In this document: one piece after another, positions 1 to 10,935 of the stretch
Layout: every line of letters starts with the position of its first letter
How positions within the stretch are numbered: position 1 is the first letter of the stretch
NCBI GenBank assembly: GCA_948567375.1
Contig: OX419761.1
Location: forward strand, 53,136,501 to 53,200,500
Length of the DNA: 64,000 nt
Source of the DNA: Lunularia cruciata
Taxonomy: Eukaryota; Streptophyta; Marchantiopsida; Lunulariales; Lunulariaceae
Reading direction: 5' to 3'
Notes under the pieces: generated by a model
Seen by the model: only the letters and a program-made list of their open reading frames with translations
Databases searched by the model: none
Told to the model about the DNA's origin: nothing
Translations under genes and position numbers: made by a program

Positions 1-1
1 A

Positions 2-2168
2 AAGTGTGAGTTTGGTAAGTTTGAAGTAGACTACTTAGGGCATAGAGTAAGTGCAAAAGGCATCCAAGTATTGACAAATAAAATAGAGGTCATTCAAAAA
101 TGGAGTGCCCCAAAAGATCAGACTCAACTTAAGAACTTCTTGGGGTTGACAGGATTCTATCGTAGATTTGTCAAGGACTTCTCCAAGGTTGCATAGCCTT
201 TAACGGCACTACTTGGCAAGGGGAAGAAGTGGACATAGGGAACTGCACAAGAGTTGGCCTTTCAAGAATTGAAGGCCGCCTTGCTACATGCACCAATCTT
301 GAAGTGGTATGACCCAAAACGTCCAATCAAGTTGGCCACGGATGCATCAAGCGTAGCAATAGGAGCAGTCCTACAACAAGAATGGCATGACGGATGGCAT
401 CCAATTGCATATTTCTCTTGAAAGTTGTTACCGGCAGAGCGCAACCACCACACCATAGAATGAGAAGAGCTAGCCATTGTTCTAGCAACCAAGCATTGGA
501 AGCACTACCTGGGCGAGAAGGCATTTGTAATAGAGACAGACCACAAACCTCTAGTCTACCTCAAGACGCAGAAGGATCTATCTCGTCGCTAAATTTGGTG
601 GGTAGAGTGGCAACACCGCTTCAACATGACAATCACCTACGTGGAAGGTAAGAAGCAACTTGCAGATGCATTTACCCGCATGCCAATGGCCAACAACTTG
701 GTGGCAGAGGTTAAGATTAACCTTGAATTCTGGCAAGAGATCCTGGCTGCTACAAAAACTGATCCACAAATTGTAGAAGCACAATCATCCAAAGGTGTCA
801 CCAGCACCCAAGGACTCACCTTTTGGGATGGCATATTATGGATCCCAAATGTCCCAAAATTATGCACCACTATTCTAGCGGAATGTCATGATTTGGCTAC
901 TACAGCTCATGTTGGAGTGGAGAAGACCTTGGATGCAGTCAAGCGCCATTACTATTGGCCCAAGATGAGTAACAACGTGATGGACTATGTGCCTAGCTGC
1001 CTACTTTGTCAATAGAACAAAGCTTCTAATCAAGCTCCTGCAGGGCTCCTTCAACCTCTCCCCACTCCTACCCAACGTTGGGAACAAGTGAGTATGGATC
1101 TCGTCTGTGAATTACCCAAGACCACCTCAGAGTTTGACTCTATTGTGGTCTTTGTGGACCAGCTCAGCAAAATGATTCATGTACGCCCTACCACCAAGGA
1201 GTTGAACGTTCCACAACTAGCTCAATTATACTTAGATGCAATCTTTGCTCACCATGGCTTGTCTAGAGTACTCATCACCAATAGAGGCACCCAATTCACC
1301 AATTTTTTTTGGCAAACACTCTTTGGTTTCTTCAAAACTAAGTTGGCCATGTCCATAGCTTACCACCCACAAATAGATGGTCAAATAGAGCAGGCTAATC
1401 GCACGATTGAAGACATGTTACACGGCTTCACCTTAGAAGAGCAAGAGAGGTGGGACACCCTACTCCCGTTGGTGGAATTTGCTTACAACAATTTAGTGAA
1501 TGCCTCCACCCAAGTCACTCCATTCTTCCTCATGTATGGTGAGCATCCCTTCACACTTCTAGCTTGATGAAGATCCGTCCAGTGGCTACAAAGGTCGATG
1601 CAGTCAACACATATGTTTCTAGAATCCAAAAAGGTGTGGAGAGCGCCAAGCACAGATTACAAATTGCACAAAATCAACAGAAGCAGTATGCTGATGCACA
1701 TCATAGGTACATGGAGTTCAATGTTGGGGATCAAGTGTGGCTATCGACAACCAACCTCACATTAGTTGGACCTCATAAGCTCAAACCTCATTTTATTGGG
1801 CCTTTCTCGATTCTTCATCGCATCGGCATTGTGGCCTATCACCTTGAGCTACCACTACACATGAAGATCCATCCAATGTTCCATGTCTCCCTACTACGCA
1901 GATATGCTCTCCGATCAGACTAGGGTCATTCCACACAAGACATTCAACCTTGTCCGACACTCATTGATGGCATAGAGGAATATGAAGTGGAGCGGATTCT
2001 CCAAAAACGCATGCGTGGTACTCGCCATCCGTGGGTGGACTATCTAGTACAATAGAAAGGTTACCCCTTCTATGAAGCCACCTTGGAGCCTGCTGCCAAT
2101 TTGGCACATGCACCTGTGTTGGTGCAAGCATTTGAGCAACAATTGCACAACGAGGACGTTACGTCTTA
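2..2168 (+). pseudogene. Element A pol remnant: RT end, RNase H, integrase, chromodomain
   Basis: The frame starting at base 2 gives the end of the RT thumb and connection (VDYLGHRVSA), RNase H (LATDAS near 335-355, ETDHKPL near 535), an integrase zinc-binding region ending CLLCQ near 1010, the integrase core (MDLVCELP at about 1094) and, after a frame change, a C-terminal chromodomain at 1975-2150 (EYEVERIL, KGY). Breaks seen: TAG near 196 and 236, TGA near 419, TAG at 1013 where element C has a glutamine codon, a one-base deletion near 1556 relative to element I, and TAG in place of the chromodomain tryptophan near 2054. The second integrase catalytic Asp is Asn (AAT at 1280-1282) where element I has Asp. 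The copy cannot encode active proteins. Confidence 0.9.
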
Positions 2169-2182
2169 AAAGGAGAGAGGTC
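2169..2182 (+). other. Polypurine tract of element A
   Basis: An A/G run (AAAAGGAGAGAGG) lies between the pol stop and the LTR start. This is the expected plus-strand primer. The same tract precedes the 3' LTRs of elements C and I. Confidence 0.75.
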
Positions 2183-2916
2183 TGTAATACCAAGAGCTAG
2201 CCATATGATCTAGATGTGAAATTCAGTTTGGTAACATCTAGAATGATGTTATACATGATGGTAAAAATAGATAAGATAGAAGTATCACCAAAAGAGTACT
2301 TCTACTAATAGGGCAGAAACCGAAATAGACTTGAGAACCTTAGAACTAATAGTTAGACATATAATTTAAAGGTGAGAATTGGTTTGGTAACATCTGGAAG
2401 GATGTTTCACATGATGGACTAAACAGATCAGAAAGAGGTATCACCAAAAGGGGTTTTCTACTAATAGAGTAGGAATCGAAATATGCCTGAAATCTTTGAA
2501 GGCAATTTTGGAGGCCTAAACGGATGAATTAAGCCTTGAAAATGTGTAGATTCCCCCCTAATGGTGGAAAGGTTGGCCTTCCCTCTCCCTTGCTTTGTCT
2601 CGTTGAGAGCTTTCCAACGGTACCTTACGTGATTCTGCAATTCCTATAGGAAGATTCCCTAAAAGATTCCCTCTAGTCAAAGCTTGTTTGACCAACCAGA
2701 TAGGACCTAGACCAGACATATCACCCATCCAAGTAAGTAATCCAAGGGTGGAGCTTGCTGACATGTCACCTATCTGTGTCCCTAATCCTATGGTGGAGCT
2801 TCCTTGGAGGAGGTCCTCTTTGTCTATATGATAAAGAGAAGGTGCTCCCTTGGGGCATCAAATGTTTGAGAGTGCAATATGTGTTTTCTCTCTTCTCTTG
2901 TCCTCAAAGTATTACA
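2183..2916 (+). repeat. 3' LTR of element A (family 1 LTR)
   Basis: This LTR starts TGTAATACCAAGAGC and ends GTATTACA, 734 bp. It matches the LTRs of elements C and I along its length, including a TATA-like box with overlapping AATAAA (ctatatgataaag here, ctatataataaag in the other copies) near the promoter and polyadenylation region. Confidence 0.9.
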
Positions 2917-2928
2917 GTACTAGTACAA

Positions 2929-3720
2929 GAAGGAGAAGAGCAAATCCAATTTCCAAAGCCTACGGTATTTGAAGGCAAGAACCTTCCGAGTGCAATGAAT
3001 TTTTTTTTGTTTCATTGTGATCATTACTTCAAAGTAACAAACCTTCAAGATGAACAGAGACAACTTCTATTGGCCTCAAGCCAATTGGATGGAGTGGCTA
3101 AATTATGGTGGCAATTTAGAGTGGAACAAGTTGAGCGGCAATTTGTCATGCCAATCTTGACATGGGCAAAATTCAAGCATGCAATAATTGGGCGGTTCCA
3201 AGCTATGAATGCCATAGAGGCCGCACAAGATAAGTTGGCAAAATTGAAGCAAATTGCTTGAGTAAGAAGCTATATCACTCAATTCTAGAACACCATTATG
3301 CAAATTCCGGATATACTAGATGGAAAAGCTCTAAATCACTTTATAAGAGGCTTGAAGTCCCACACCAAACTAGAAGTGACTATGCGTGAGCCCAAAGACT
3401 TGGAGGAAGCCATAAAGTTTGCTGAACACTTTGATTCCTTGGTTGCAACAACTGGGTCTCGACCTCGGCCTTCCCCAAATCTACCCACACACTATACAAA
3501 GGTGGAGGAGCCAATACCAATGGAGATCAATGCTATCCAGCAAAGACCACTTAGCACAATAGATCATGAAAGATTACAAAAAATGGTGGATGTTTCTATT
3601 GTCGCCAAATTGGACACCACATTGTAGAGTGTCCACTCAAGAATGAGCGACCTCTACAAGTCACCCAAATGGAAATTGTGGAGTGGAATGATCAAGGAAA
3701 CAAGGAATCCCAATAAGACA
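2929..3720 (+). pseudogene. Element F gag remnant with zinc knuckle
   Basis: A capsid-like gag segment begins at about 2930 (FEGKNLPSAMNF, QLDGVAKLWWQF) and continues to a zinc knuckle near 3590-3640. Lesions: TGA near 3259, TAG near 3286 in a glutamine position, and a frameshift just before the knuckle, which in D2 reads CFYCHQVGHRIVEC (CX2CX4HX4C). Gag would form the virus-like particle and bind the element RNA. The family 2 assignment rests on near-identity with D2 gag at 19215-21870. Confidence 0.8.
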
Positions 3721-3840
3721 TTTTGAGCTACTCACTAGGAGCTTGATTAGTTTGAATGGGATTGAAGGCTTGACCTATGCAAGTTTGCTTCACTTGCAAG
3801 GTACAATATCTAATCGGGGTTGTTAGATTTTGGTTGATTT

Positions 3841-4500
3841 TGTTGTGCGTATATACATCGCTACACAACATACATCGCTGTCAACATCATACACTATAAA
3901 AGCACAACTCACACATAAGTCATACATAGACTCTAAAGTGCCACAATAATCAGATTGCTTAACATTCTCAACTCAACTCAACTCAGATCAGTACTTGATC
4001 TGTCACTCTATAAACTGCCAACAACTGGGCACTGATTACAGTCAAGCCACACCCACTCAAGCATAGAGAATCCAGGTGACGCTCGCCGGCCTCTGTCCAC
4101 CATAGCCAGGAATTCGAAGGCTCAACATCAGAGAAGTGAGCTCCTGGAGCTCACTTCGAAACTATACCCCTGGACTCGAGCTAGCCCTGAAACCCTAACG
4201 GTCCCACTGATGGCACACTCGATGGTGCAAATGGTGCAAAGTGATGGTGGGCCCCACCGGGAAGTCAGTACCCCAAACACAAAATCTAACCGTCGGAAAG
4301 TAGTCCCTGAGAAACTGCTAGAATAACTCTAACTACCATCACTGGAACTCCAGTGTCCGAGCATCTAGATGCGGAACTACAAATGGCGTGACAGCTGTCG
4401 TGCGTATATACATCGCTACACAACATACATCGCTGTCAACATCATACACTATAAAAGCACAACTCACACATAAGTCATACATAGACTCTAAAGTGCCACA
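3841..4500 (-). repeat. Left (3') terminal repeat of element M, with a flanking 105-bp duplication
   Basis: Bases 3949-4393 match 13986-14434 at the other end of M. This shared block is the best candidate for LTR sequence. It is flanked by two copies of a 105-bp unit (3841-3947 and 4396-4500), starting TGTYGTGCGTATATAC and ending GTGCCACA, which is absent from the right end. A C-rich run at 4502-4508 (G-rich on the coding strand) abuts 4500, as a polypurine tract would. The exact LTR boundaries cannot be fixed by eye, and the terminus looks rearranged. Confidence 0.6.
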
Positions 4501-4650
4501 ATTGCCCCCCTAGCTGGCGGTTAGGTCCCTCTAACTCCAGATAGCCATCTACTCTAAGTATATGGTATACCCTCTAATGGGCAAAGATCAGGAGGCCGGG
4601 TGCTATGGAGCCCCATCGTTAGTCGCCTGTCTGCAATCAATACCATATAA

Positions 4651-4812
4651 AGAATGAACTAGCTATAGGTCAAGTACATCTAGGACATAACCACTGTCCC
4701 TAAGGAACCACCGTGAGGGGAGGAGCCGTACATGCCATATGCCATCCTCTCAAACAGCTATCACACACTAACATAGTAGCAGCTCCACCAGAAGAGCCAC
4801 ATAACATACACC
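4651..4812 (-). pseudogene. PHD finger at the C-terminus of the element M integrase
   Basis: The integrase frame continues past residue 306 into CMLCG, then MLVCDSCLRGWHMAC, then, after one TAG at 4700-4702, GQWLCPRCT and a TGA. That is a full Cys4-His-Cys3 set (CX2C, CX2C, HX2C, CX2C) with the aromatic before the His and the W two residues before the last Cys pair, typical of PHD zinc fingers. PHD fingers commonly read histone H3 tails (H3K4 methylation state) or other chromatin marks. Here the domain takes the place a chromodomain holds in chromoviral integrases. A role in choosing integration sites is inference. The ligand cannot be predicted from this sequence. Confidence 0.85.
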
Positions 4813-6015
4813 TCAAGCCTGCACGTACAAGTGCCAAGCTTGGGTCCATAGTACCATCAATGTTTGGAAGGTAGCATGGCGCACAATTGCGCACATGATC
4901 CTTCCAAACAACACCATCATGTCCTTCTAACACAAGGACTCCAGATAGCAAAACCTCACGCACTCTCAAGATAGTGCGGCCTGTAGAAACATCAAGTGTC
5001 GTCGGTGCTGTCTGCTGTAGATATACATACTCGCCTGGATGAAATCGACGGATCGAGGGTCTATAACCTCCTCCTCGAATGGTAGCATAGCGTAAAGTAT
5101 CTCTATGCTGAGCAATCGCCAAGTTCTCAAAGGCCATCGGCATCACTCTCCGAAAGATCTCTGCCCGCTGAGAACATGCGCTCATCCATACATCAGAGTC
5201 ATCCAAGTCCAAAACTATAGTAGCATCTCGACGAATGGCTGCAGGTAAATCTGGATCTCGTCCATAGAGTAGGAAGTATGGAGAGAAGGATGCTAAGGAG
5301 GCTTGCCGGCTGAACCGATAGCCCATGGCCAACCAAGGTAACTGGAGATCCCAATCTCCCAAGTGGCCTCTCTGCAAACCATACTTTTGCAATCCTCTCT
5401 TCACCGTCTGAACCACTCTCTCTGCTAAGCCATCTACCTCAGGGTGATCTCGGGATGTAGTACGATGATCAATCAAAGCCTTGTCACACAAGACCTGAAA
5501 CTCTCCCAAGAACTCTGTACCCTGATCAGTCAAAACCTCAACTGGTGCACCAAAATGACTAAGAACTCGATCCAGGAACGAGTAAGCTGTCCCTTCACTA
5601 GACTTGTCAGGAAGTGCCACCAACTCAATCCACTTGGAGAAGTGCTCCACCATCACCAAAACATACCGATGATGTCTCACAGTCAGCGGTAAAGGTCCGG
5701 CAAAGTCCAAACTCCAACGGTAACCCAATGCATGATAGGTAATGGGTGTAACTGTGGCGTAGGAGCATTGAATGATGCTCTAACTCGGTCACAAACCATA
5801 CATCTGGCAACAAACTGCTGTACCTTGGTCTGCATACCGCGCCACCAATAATGACTCTGAAGTAAGCTATATGTACGCTTTACTCCAAAATGTCCTAGCT
5901 CCTCATGAGCATGACGGACCAACTGTGGTCTCTGTGATGGAAGTGGTACTACTCGCACTCTACCATCCTCCCATACACGCAAAAGGTGTCTACCCTCCAA
6001 TCTGAACCGTCTGGC
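4813..6015 (-). pseudogene. Element M integrase (zinc-binding domain plus DDE core)
   Basis: The zinc-binding region lies at about 5910-5790 (HAHEELGHFGVKRTY, then CMVCDR). The catalytic core follows with D at 5707-5705 (SLDFAGP), D in VLTDQGTEF (about 5527) and E in DGLAERVVQTVK (about 5422), so the D-D-E triad is complete. A one-base shift near 5720 moves the frame between the zinc-binding part and the core. A C-terminal SH3-like region (GEYVYLQQTAP) precedes the PHD finger. TGA at 6016-6018 separates it from RNase H. The enzyme would insert the element cDNA into chromosomal DNA. Confidence 0.9.
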
Positions 6016-6018
6016 TCA

Positions 6019-7773
6019 TTGAAGAACACGGTCTCTCTCCTTGGCCCCAACTGTGCCACCTACAACACCAGTGCAAAGATAGTCCATCACTAAGACATCA
6101 TCATGAATGTCTCGCTGAATTGTACCAATATCTTCACTCTCTGGATCTGTGACCTCAATAACTCCTCCTGTATGTGCTGAGAGAGATACCACCAAAGTCT
6201 CTGCAAATATACACAGAAAGGCCGATGCATGCCAACCTGGCACCATCTCCTCATCTGTCTCACCATGCCAACGTGCTCCGGTCTGATCATGATGGCTGGG
6301 ACATGGGTTTCTACTCAACCCATCTGCATCACGGTTCACCACTCCAGGTCTGTGAACAACCGTGAAATCATACTCCTATAAAATCAGAGCCCATCGTGCA
6401 AGCTTCCCTGAAAGCTTGTCGGACTCCATCAACCACTTCAGCGGCTGATGATCAGTGATGAGAGTGAAGGGGTTACCAAATAGGTAACATCGGAAATGTG
6501 CTACTGCCCAAACTGCTGCCAAGCACTCTCCCTCATATGAACTATACTTCGCCTCCGCTGAATTGTTGGAGCGACTAGCATAGGCCACCACAAACTCCTT
6601 CTCCTCATCATCATGCTGGGTGAGCACCGCTCCAAGCCCCAACATACTCCAATCAGTGTGAACCTGAAATGGTCGTCCCCTGATCGGTCTCCTCAAAATA
6701 GGAGCAGATGTCAACCTCTCCTTGAGCTCTACAAAAGCTTTCTCCTGCTCATCTCCCCAACACCACTCCTGTGTAAGCTTGGTCAGCTTTGTCAAGGCCT
6801 TGGCAATGGCACTAAATCCTCTAACATAGCGGCGATAGAAGTTCGCCAACCCAAGGAATGCTCGCACTTTGCTCACATCCGTAGGCCGAGGAATACGTGC
6901 AATAGCCTCCACCTTGGTCGGCTGGACACCAAGTCCTCCGGGGTAGATAGTGTGACCCAAATACTCAACCTGCTCGTGGAAGAACCTACACTTCCCAGGA
7001 TGTAGTTTGAGTCCATGAGATCTCAACCTCTCAAACACCTCCAACAACTGTCTCTCATGCTCCTCCACAGTAGTGCTATAAACCAAAATGTCATCAATAT
7101 AGCACCGAGCAAAATCCAATCCAGCTAAGATCCTATCCATGACCCTCTAGAACTCAGCAGGAGCATTCTTTAACCCAAATGGTAAGAACCTCCACTAATA
7201 TAACACATCCTTGCCGTGAGGATCAATAGCCCAAAATGTTGTCTTGGACTTATCCTCCTCCCTGATCGGCAACTGATGATATCCCGCTCGAAGATCCAAA
7301 GTACTGAAGACCTTTGCATGCCCAATTGCATCAAAAATCTCCTCCGGTGTAGGCATGGCATACCGATCAGCCCTGGTCTGTCGGTTGATAGGACGGTAAT
7401 CTCCACACATCCGCCTATCTGTATAATTGCCATGCATATCCTTCTTGGCTGGCATACTATTGCTGATGCATACTCTCCATGTGAAATCTCCACCAAACCA
7501 GCCTCAAAAAGGTCACTACTCCGGCTCTGAATCAATGTCCTCACTATATCGATAAGGACGTCGGAAAATAGGTGTGTCGCTAGTCAGCTCAATCCGTATA
7601 CCAGGTCCCTTTAGAGCACCCAAATCCTTCATACTAAAGGCAAAACAACTCGTGTGACTCCTCAAGAACCTCCAAACCCTCCGTCTTTCCTCTCCAGTAA
7701 GCTTGGGTCCAAGATCTGGCTCCCAAGTATCCTCTGTAACTGTAGTAGGAGTGGAAGACGTATTGATTGGCTG
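6019..7773 (-). pseudogene. Element M reverse transcriptase and RNase H
   Basis: The RT begins around 7700 (VWRFLRSHTSCF) and contains MCGDYRPIN (about 7424) and the catalytic box CYIDDILVYS (about 7104-7075), so the YXDD aspartates are intact. RNase H follows (VHTDWSMLGLGAVLTQ, about 6670; YASRSNNSAEAKYSSYEGE; TLITDHQPLKWL) and ends with DADGLSRNP near 6325. TAG stops interrupt at 7195, 7147 and 6376. The YQWRF and LQEYDF-like contexts suggest lost glutamine codons. Two small indels near 7550 and 7457 shift the frame out and back. These enzymes would copy the element RNA into DNA. Confidence 0.9.
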
Positions 7774-8099
7774 CTACACTGGGCCCTTGGGAGCAATGGT
7801 GTCATGCTCCCGACCACTAGAGGTCCCAACCTCTGTGTGAAAAACTCCCTCCACTCTGGCTGCAAGCTCCATACGTCCTTTGGCTGCATCCCATGTGGAC
7901 CAAGGGTGTAATCCAAGTAGCCCACGCTCACCTGGATGGACTCCAAGTAGACCACTCTCCCTAGTAGCTATTGGATGTGTCCCAAGAATACCATGTCCAC
8001 TCGGTCCATCGCCCCCAGCATGTGCCTGAATCGTCTCGATAGGCATAGGGCTCACAAGTGTCCAAGTGGTGATGCCTATCAAGCGCATCCTACGCTGCT
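7774..8099 (-). pseudogene. Spacer between methyltransferase and RT in element M, with a short repeat
   Basis: About 110 residues link the methyltransferase to RT in the same frame. The middle (7900-7995) holds three tandem copies of a G-L/I-L-G-x-H-P motif (GILGTHP, GLLGVHP, GLLGLHP) spaced by five to seven residues. No family is recognised. The segment ends at TAG 7774-7776. It may be a flexible linker or hold a processing site, which is inference. Confidence 0.6.
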
Positions 8100-9489
8100 C
8101 TGCCAAACCAAGGCTCACAATCCAGGTCAAACAGTTCAGGTCCATAGCCTGACCTAACACCTGATGCCTAGATGCCTCTGACACTGCTGGAACAGCGGTA
8201 ATACCGGTGCAAAAACCCATTGCCCGCTCTCTCTCATCAGCATTGGGCTCCACCAATTGCTGTAACTGTGAGTCCCAAACAAGTCCAGGTCCTCCCTCTC
8301 GAAAAGCATGAGAGCCTGGGAAACTCATGAGTGTGGGAAATGCAGCTCTAGGCTGTCCAACTAGGTTCACCACTGCCATAGGTGACCTATCAGCCACTAC
8401 CACTGTCTAAGACTGACGCCCAACATCCAAGATATCATCAACAAGGATGTGGTCAAGTCGCTGAATCCCATCATAACTACGCTGTAGAACCTCTATGGGT
8501 AAAAGGTTCGTCCACCAAAGACGAAGACGATGAGCCCGTGATCCCACTCTGGCTGCATCTAACAATACAGCAGGTCCCATCCATGAATGGACCTGATGTG
8601 TACTCGCCACCACTCTAGTGCAAGAATCACCCATCAATGGAACGTTCTCCAAAAGGTAAGTTGGAGAAACAGACTGATGAACCTCGAGATGTCGTAATAT
8701 CCGTAACATCTCCCAAAACACACCAGAACAAGGATCCTGAAGACCCAAACCGCGGCCCGCACGTGTATGTCCCTGACATGGCCATCCAGAAATCACCAAG
8801 TGAACAGGCCCATGTCTCTCTAGGTCATGCGCCCTTAGTAAGGAAATGTCTCCTGGTAAGGCCTTCTGGTAACCTCTGACTGCTGACATTGGTAATAACT
8901 CCGGATACCGATAGGCCAAGTGTGCCACATGATGTAGAGAGACTCGCCTAGCAGTCTCATCTCTCTCTACATACAAGTACCTCTGTACTCGGATACCTGC
9001 CTGTAACACCGCAGCTAGTCCGGTGCTGATCCCACCAAACAACTCCAATAGGCATATCCCCTCTACTGGATACTGCCAAGCAATGAGTGTGGTATCCAGA
9101 GGTGTCAAAGCAATCGCCTCTGGAGGCTCATCCTCACACTCATCCCCTGATGGTACGAAGGCTCCACTCCAAGCCTGTTGCACCAACTGATCTGCATGCT
9201 GCTGCAATGCCTCCTCTGAACTCCACAATGGAACATCCAAGGTGGATGGAACAATCCCACTCGTACTCCATAGCCGAGTGATCTCCTCTGGTACTGGAGT
9301 ATCCTCTGCATGGGCGTTCCCCTCCAACAAGTCACCAGGCCAAGTAACTGCACCGCTGAAAGCCAAAACTGATGCTGCCATGGTCCCGGACTGTAGTGAG
9401 CCAAGACTGCCACTACTGAAGCGTACTGGTAGGCGACATACCCGTCCCTCACCAGACTGCCAACCAGGTCTATAAGAGGCTGTCTCCTC
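8100..9489 (-). pseudogene. C5-cytosine DNA methyltransferase domain (DNMT3-like) inside element M
   Basis: An N-terminal spacer (9489-9052) is followed by an ordered set of C5-MTase motifs: motif I LLELFGGISTGL (about 9051) for AdoMet binding, motif II YLYVERDE, motif IV GPVHLVISGWPCQG with the catalytic Cys at 8778-8776, motif VI LLENVPLMG with Glu at 8649-8647, and motif VIII GSRAHRLRLWW. After one in-frame TAG (8407-8409) come motif IX/X-like ADERERAMGF and LGQAMDLNCLTW (to about 8120). Overall spacing and wording resemble animal and plant DNMT3 more than DNMT1, though PCQ replaces the DNMT3 PCN. It would transfer methyl from S-adenosylmethionine to cytosine. It sits between protease and RT in the same frame, so it would be made as part of Gag-Pol. 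All key residues remain and only the TAG breaks it. There is no sign of a separate promoter or intron. Confidence 0.9.
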
Positions 9490-10935
9490 CCAATAGTCAA
9501 TACTGAAACCCATGGGGTATAACACTGCTCCCCCAACTAGCACATCATGTGACTCAACTATCATCGCAATAGCCTAAGCTCTCACCACCAAGCTATCAGT
9601 CGGATGACCAGGCTGAACCTGGACAACAAGCTCCCCACGTGTGATGTACTGTGTCAAACCATCACCTAGAGATGTCTGGATCTGAAATGGACACCTCTCC
9701 ACATCGGTCTTCCGTAACTCCAGACCAACAACTGCAGCCTTCCCCAACATAAGGGGCTGCGCACCAGAGTCTAACAAGACTCTCTGTGGTGTATAGACCT
9801 TCCCTGAAGGTCCCACTAAACAAAAGATCCCCCTCTGGTTATCCAATAGGACAACACCAGGTGTAAACCGCGCTCTCTCAAAGGCCGGTCTAGCTGGCAA
9901 CTCCTCCAGTCTAGCCGCTGCTGCCTGCCATAAACCACTGGTCGCTGAACGGATCCCATGCTCCTCAACCAAGTCAGCTCCACTACCAACCACCTCTGCT
10001 CTAGTAGTAGGAACTGCACCATCCCTACTCTCACACAACGTGGCAGCCAACCGGAACACTGGGGCTGGGTCAACTCCCAATGTAAACATGTCACTGGCTG
10101 AAAATAAAGGATGCCACATAATCAGCTGAGCCGCCCCCAACATCATGCTAGACTCAGTCTGTGTAGTAGCAGGTGGCTGACTAGCAGGTACTCCATCATG
10201 TACTCCATCACCACCTACCACACCTGCACTGGGACGTCTAGGAACCATGGATGTCGTCTGCAATGCCTCAGATAGCGTGAAAGATTGGGGAAGTCTGACC
10301 TGTCTCCCAACCTCTCCTCTCTGTGGGTCCAACTCCACTGATGCTCCTCTAGGCTCTGGAGCACGTACTGCACTCCTAGTCACTGCTGCAGATGCATCCA
10401 CCTGTGCTGCTCCGCACATGAAGTCCAAAGCATCTCTATCACCAGCATATGAGGTGGAAGCCTCAGCACCCGAATCTGATCTCCTCTGAGCAATAGCCAT
10501 ACTAGCCAATCTCTGCTCCAACTGCTCAATCCGAGTAGCCATAGCTGTGTCAGAAGTAAGGGCAGGTACCGCACCCCTACTAGGTGTAGATCCTCTACCA
10601 CCACCTCTACCACCTCGTCCTCCATGAATTGGAGCTCCTCTACTACCTGCCATAGCAGCCCTATCACTCCGTAACTCCGGGTGTAGGTCAAAACACCGGT
10701 CACTAGTGTGACCAAATCTGTGGCAATGCTCACACTGCCTCTGTGCTGGCTGTGATGCACCAGAGGTATCAGGTCCGCTGCCCTGAGTACACTCTCTCCT
10801 ATGGTGAGGTCCACCACAAGTCCAACAAGCAACACCACCACTCACTGGCTGCTGCTGACCCGAAAATGAGGGTAAGGGTCTAACTCCACTAGGCCCTCCA
10901 CTCGCTCCATAGGATCTAGGCTGTCCACCCTGTCC
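9490..10935 (-). pseudogene. Element M nucleocapsid zinc knuckles and aspartic protease
   Basis: Two knuckles lie at about 10827-10789 (CWTCGGPHHRREC) and 10734-10693 (CEHCHRFGHTSDRC, the standard CX2CX4HX4C). After a Ser/Pro-rich linker, the protease active site VLLDSGAQ sits at about 9777-9757, with the DSG triad intact. Its C-terminal part (DVLVGGAVLYPMGFSIDYW) continues past an in-frame TAG at 9574-9576. The knuckles would package RNA and the protease would process the polyprotein. The frame is the same as for Gag and methyltransferase (codon tops divisible by three), so one long open frame existed before the stops arose. Confidence 0.88.

Larger units (their letters stand above)
1..2916 (+). 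mobile_element. Element A: 3' half of a family 1 Ty3/gypsy chromovirus
   Basis: The window opens inside the pol gene of a chromovirus on the + strand. End of reverse transcriptase, RNase H, integrase and chromodomain follow in order, then a polypurine tract and one LTR. The sequence is closely similar to element C (23750-30279, other strand) and element I (38876-45440), so the three form one family. Its right edge abuts gag of element F at 2917, so A was inserted into F. The left LTR and target duplication lie outside the window. Confidence 0.9.

Noticed and set aside
4185-4200. AAACCCTAA telo-box in the M LTR as a regulatory element
   Set aside because: A single 9-bp match per LTR is too weak to call, though it is kept in both LTR copies.
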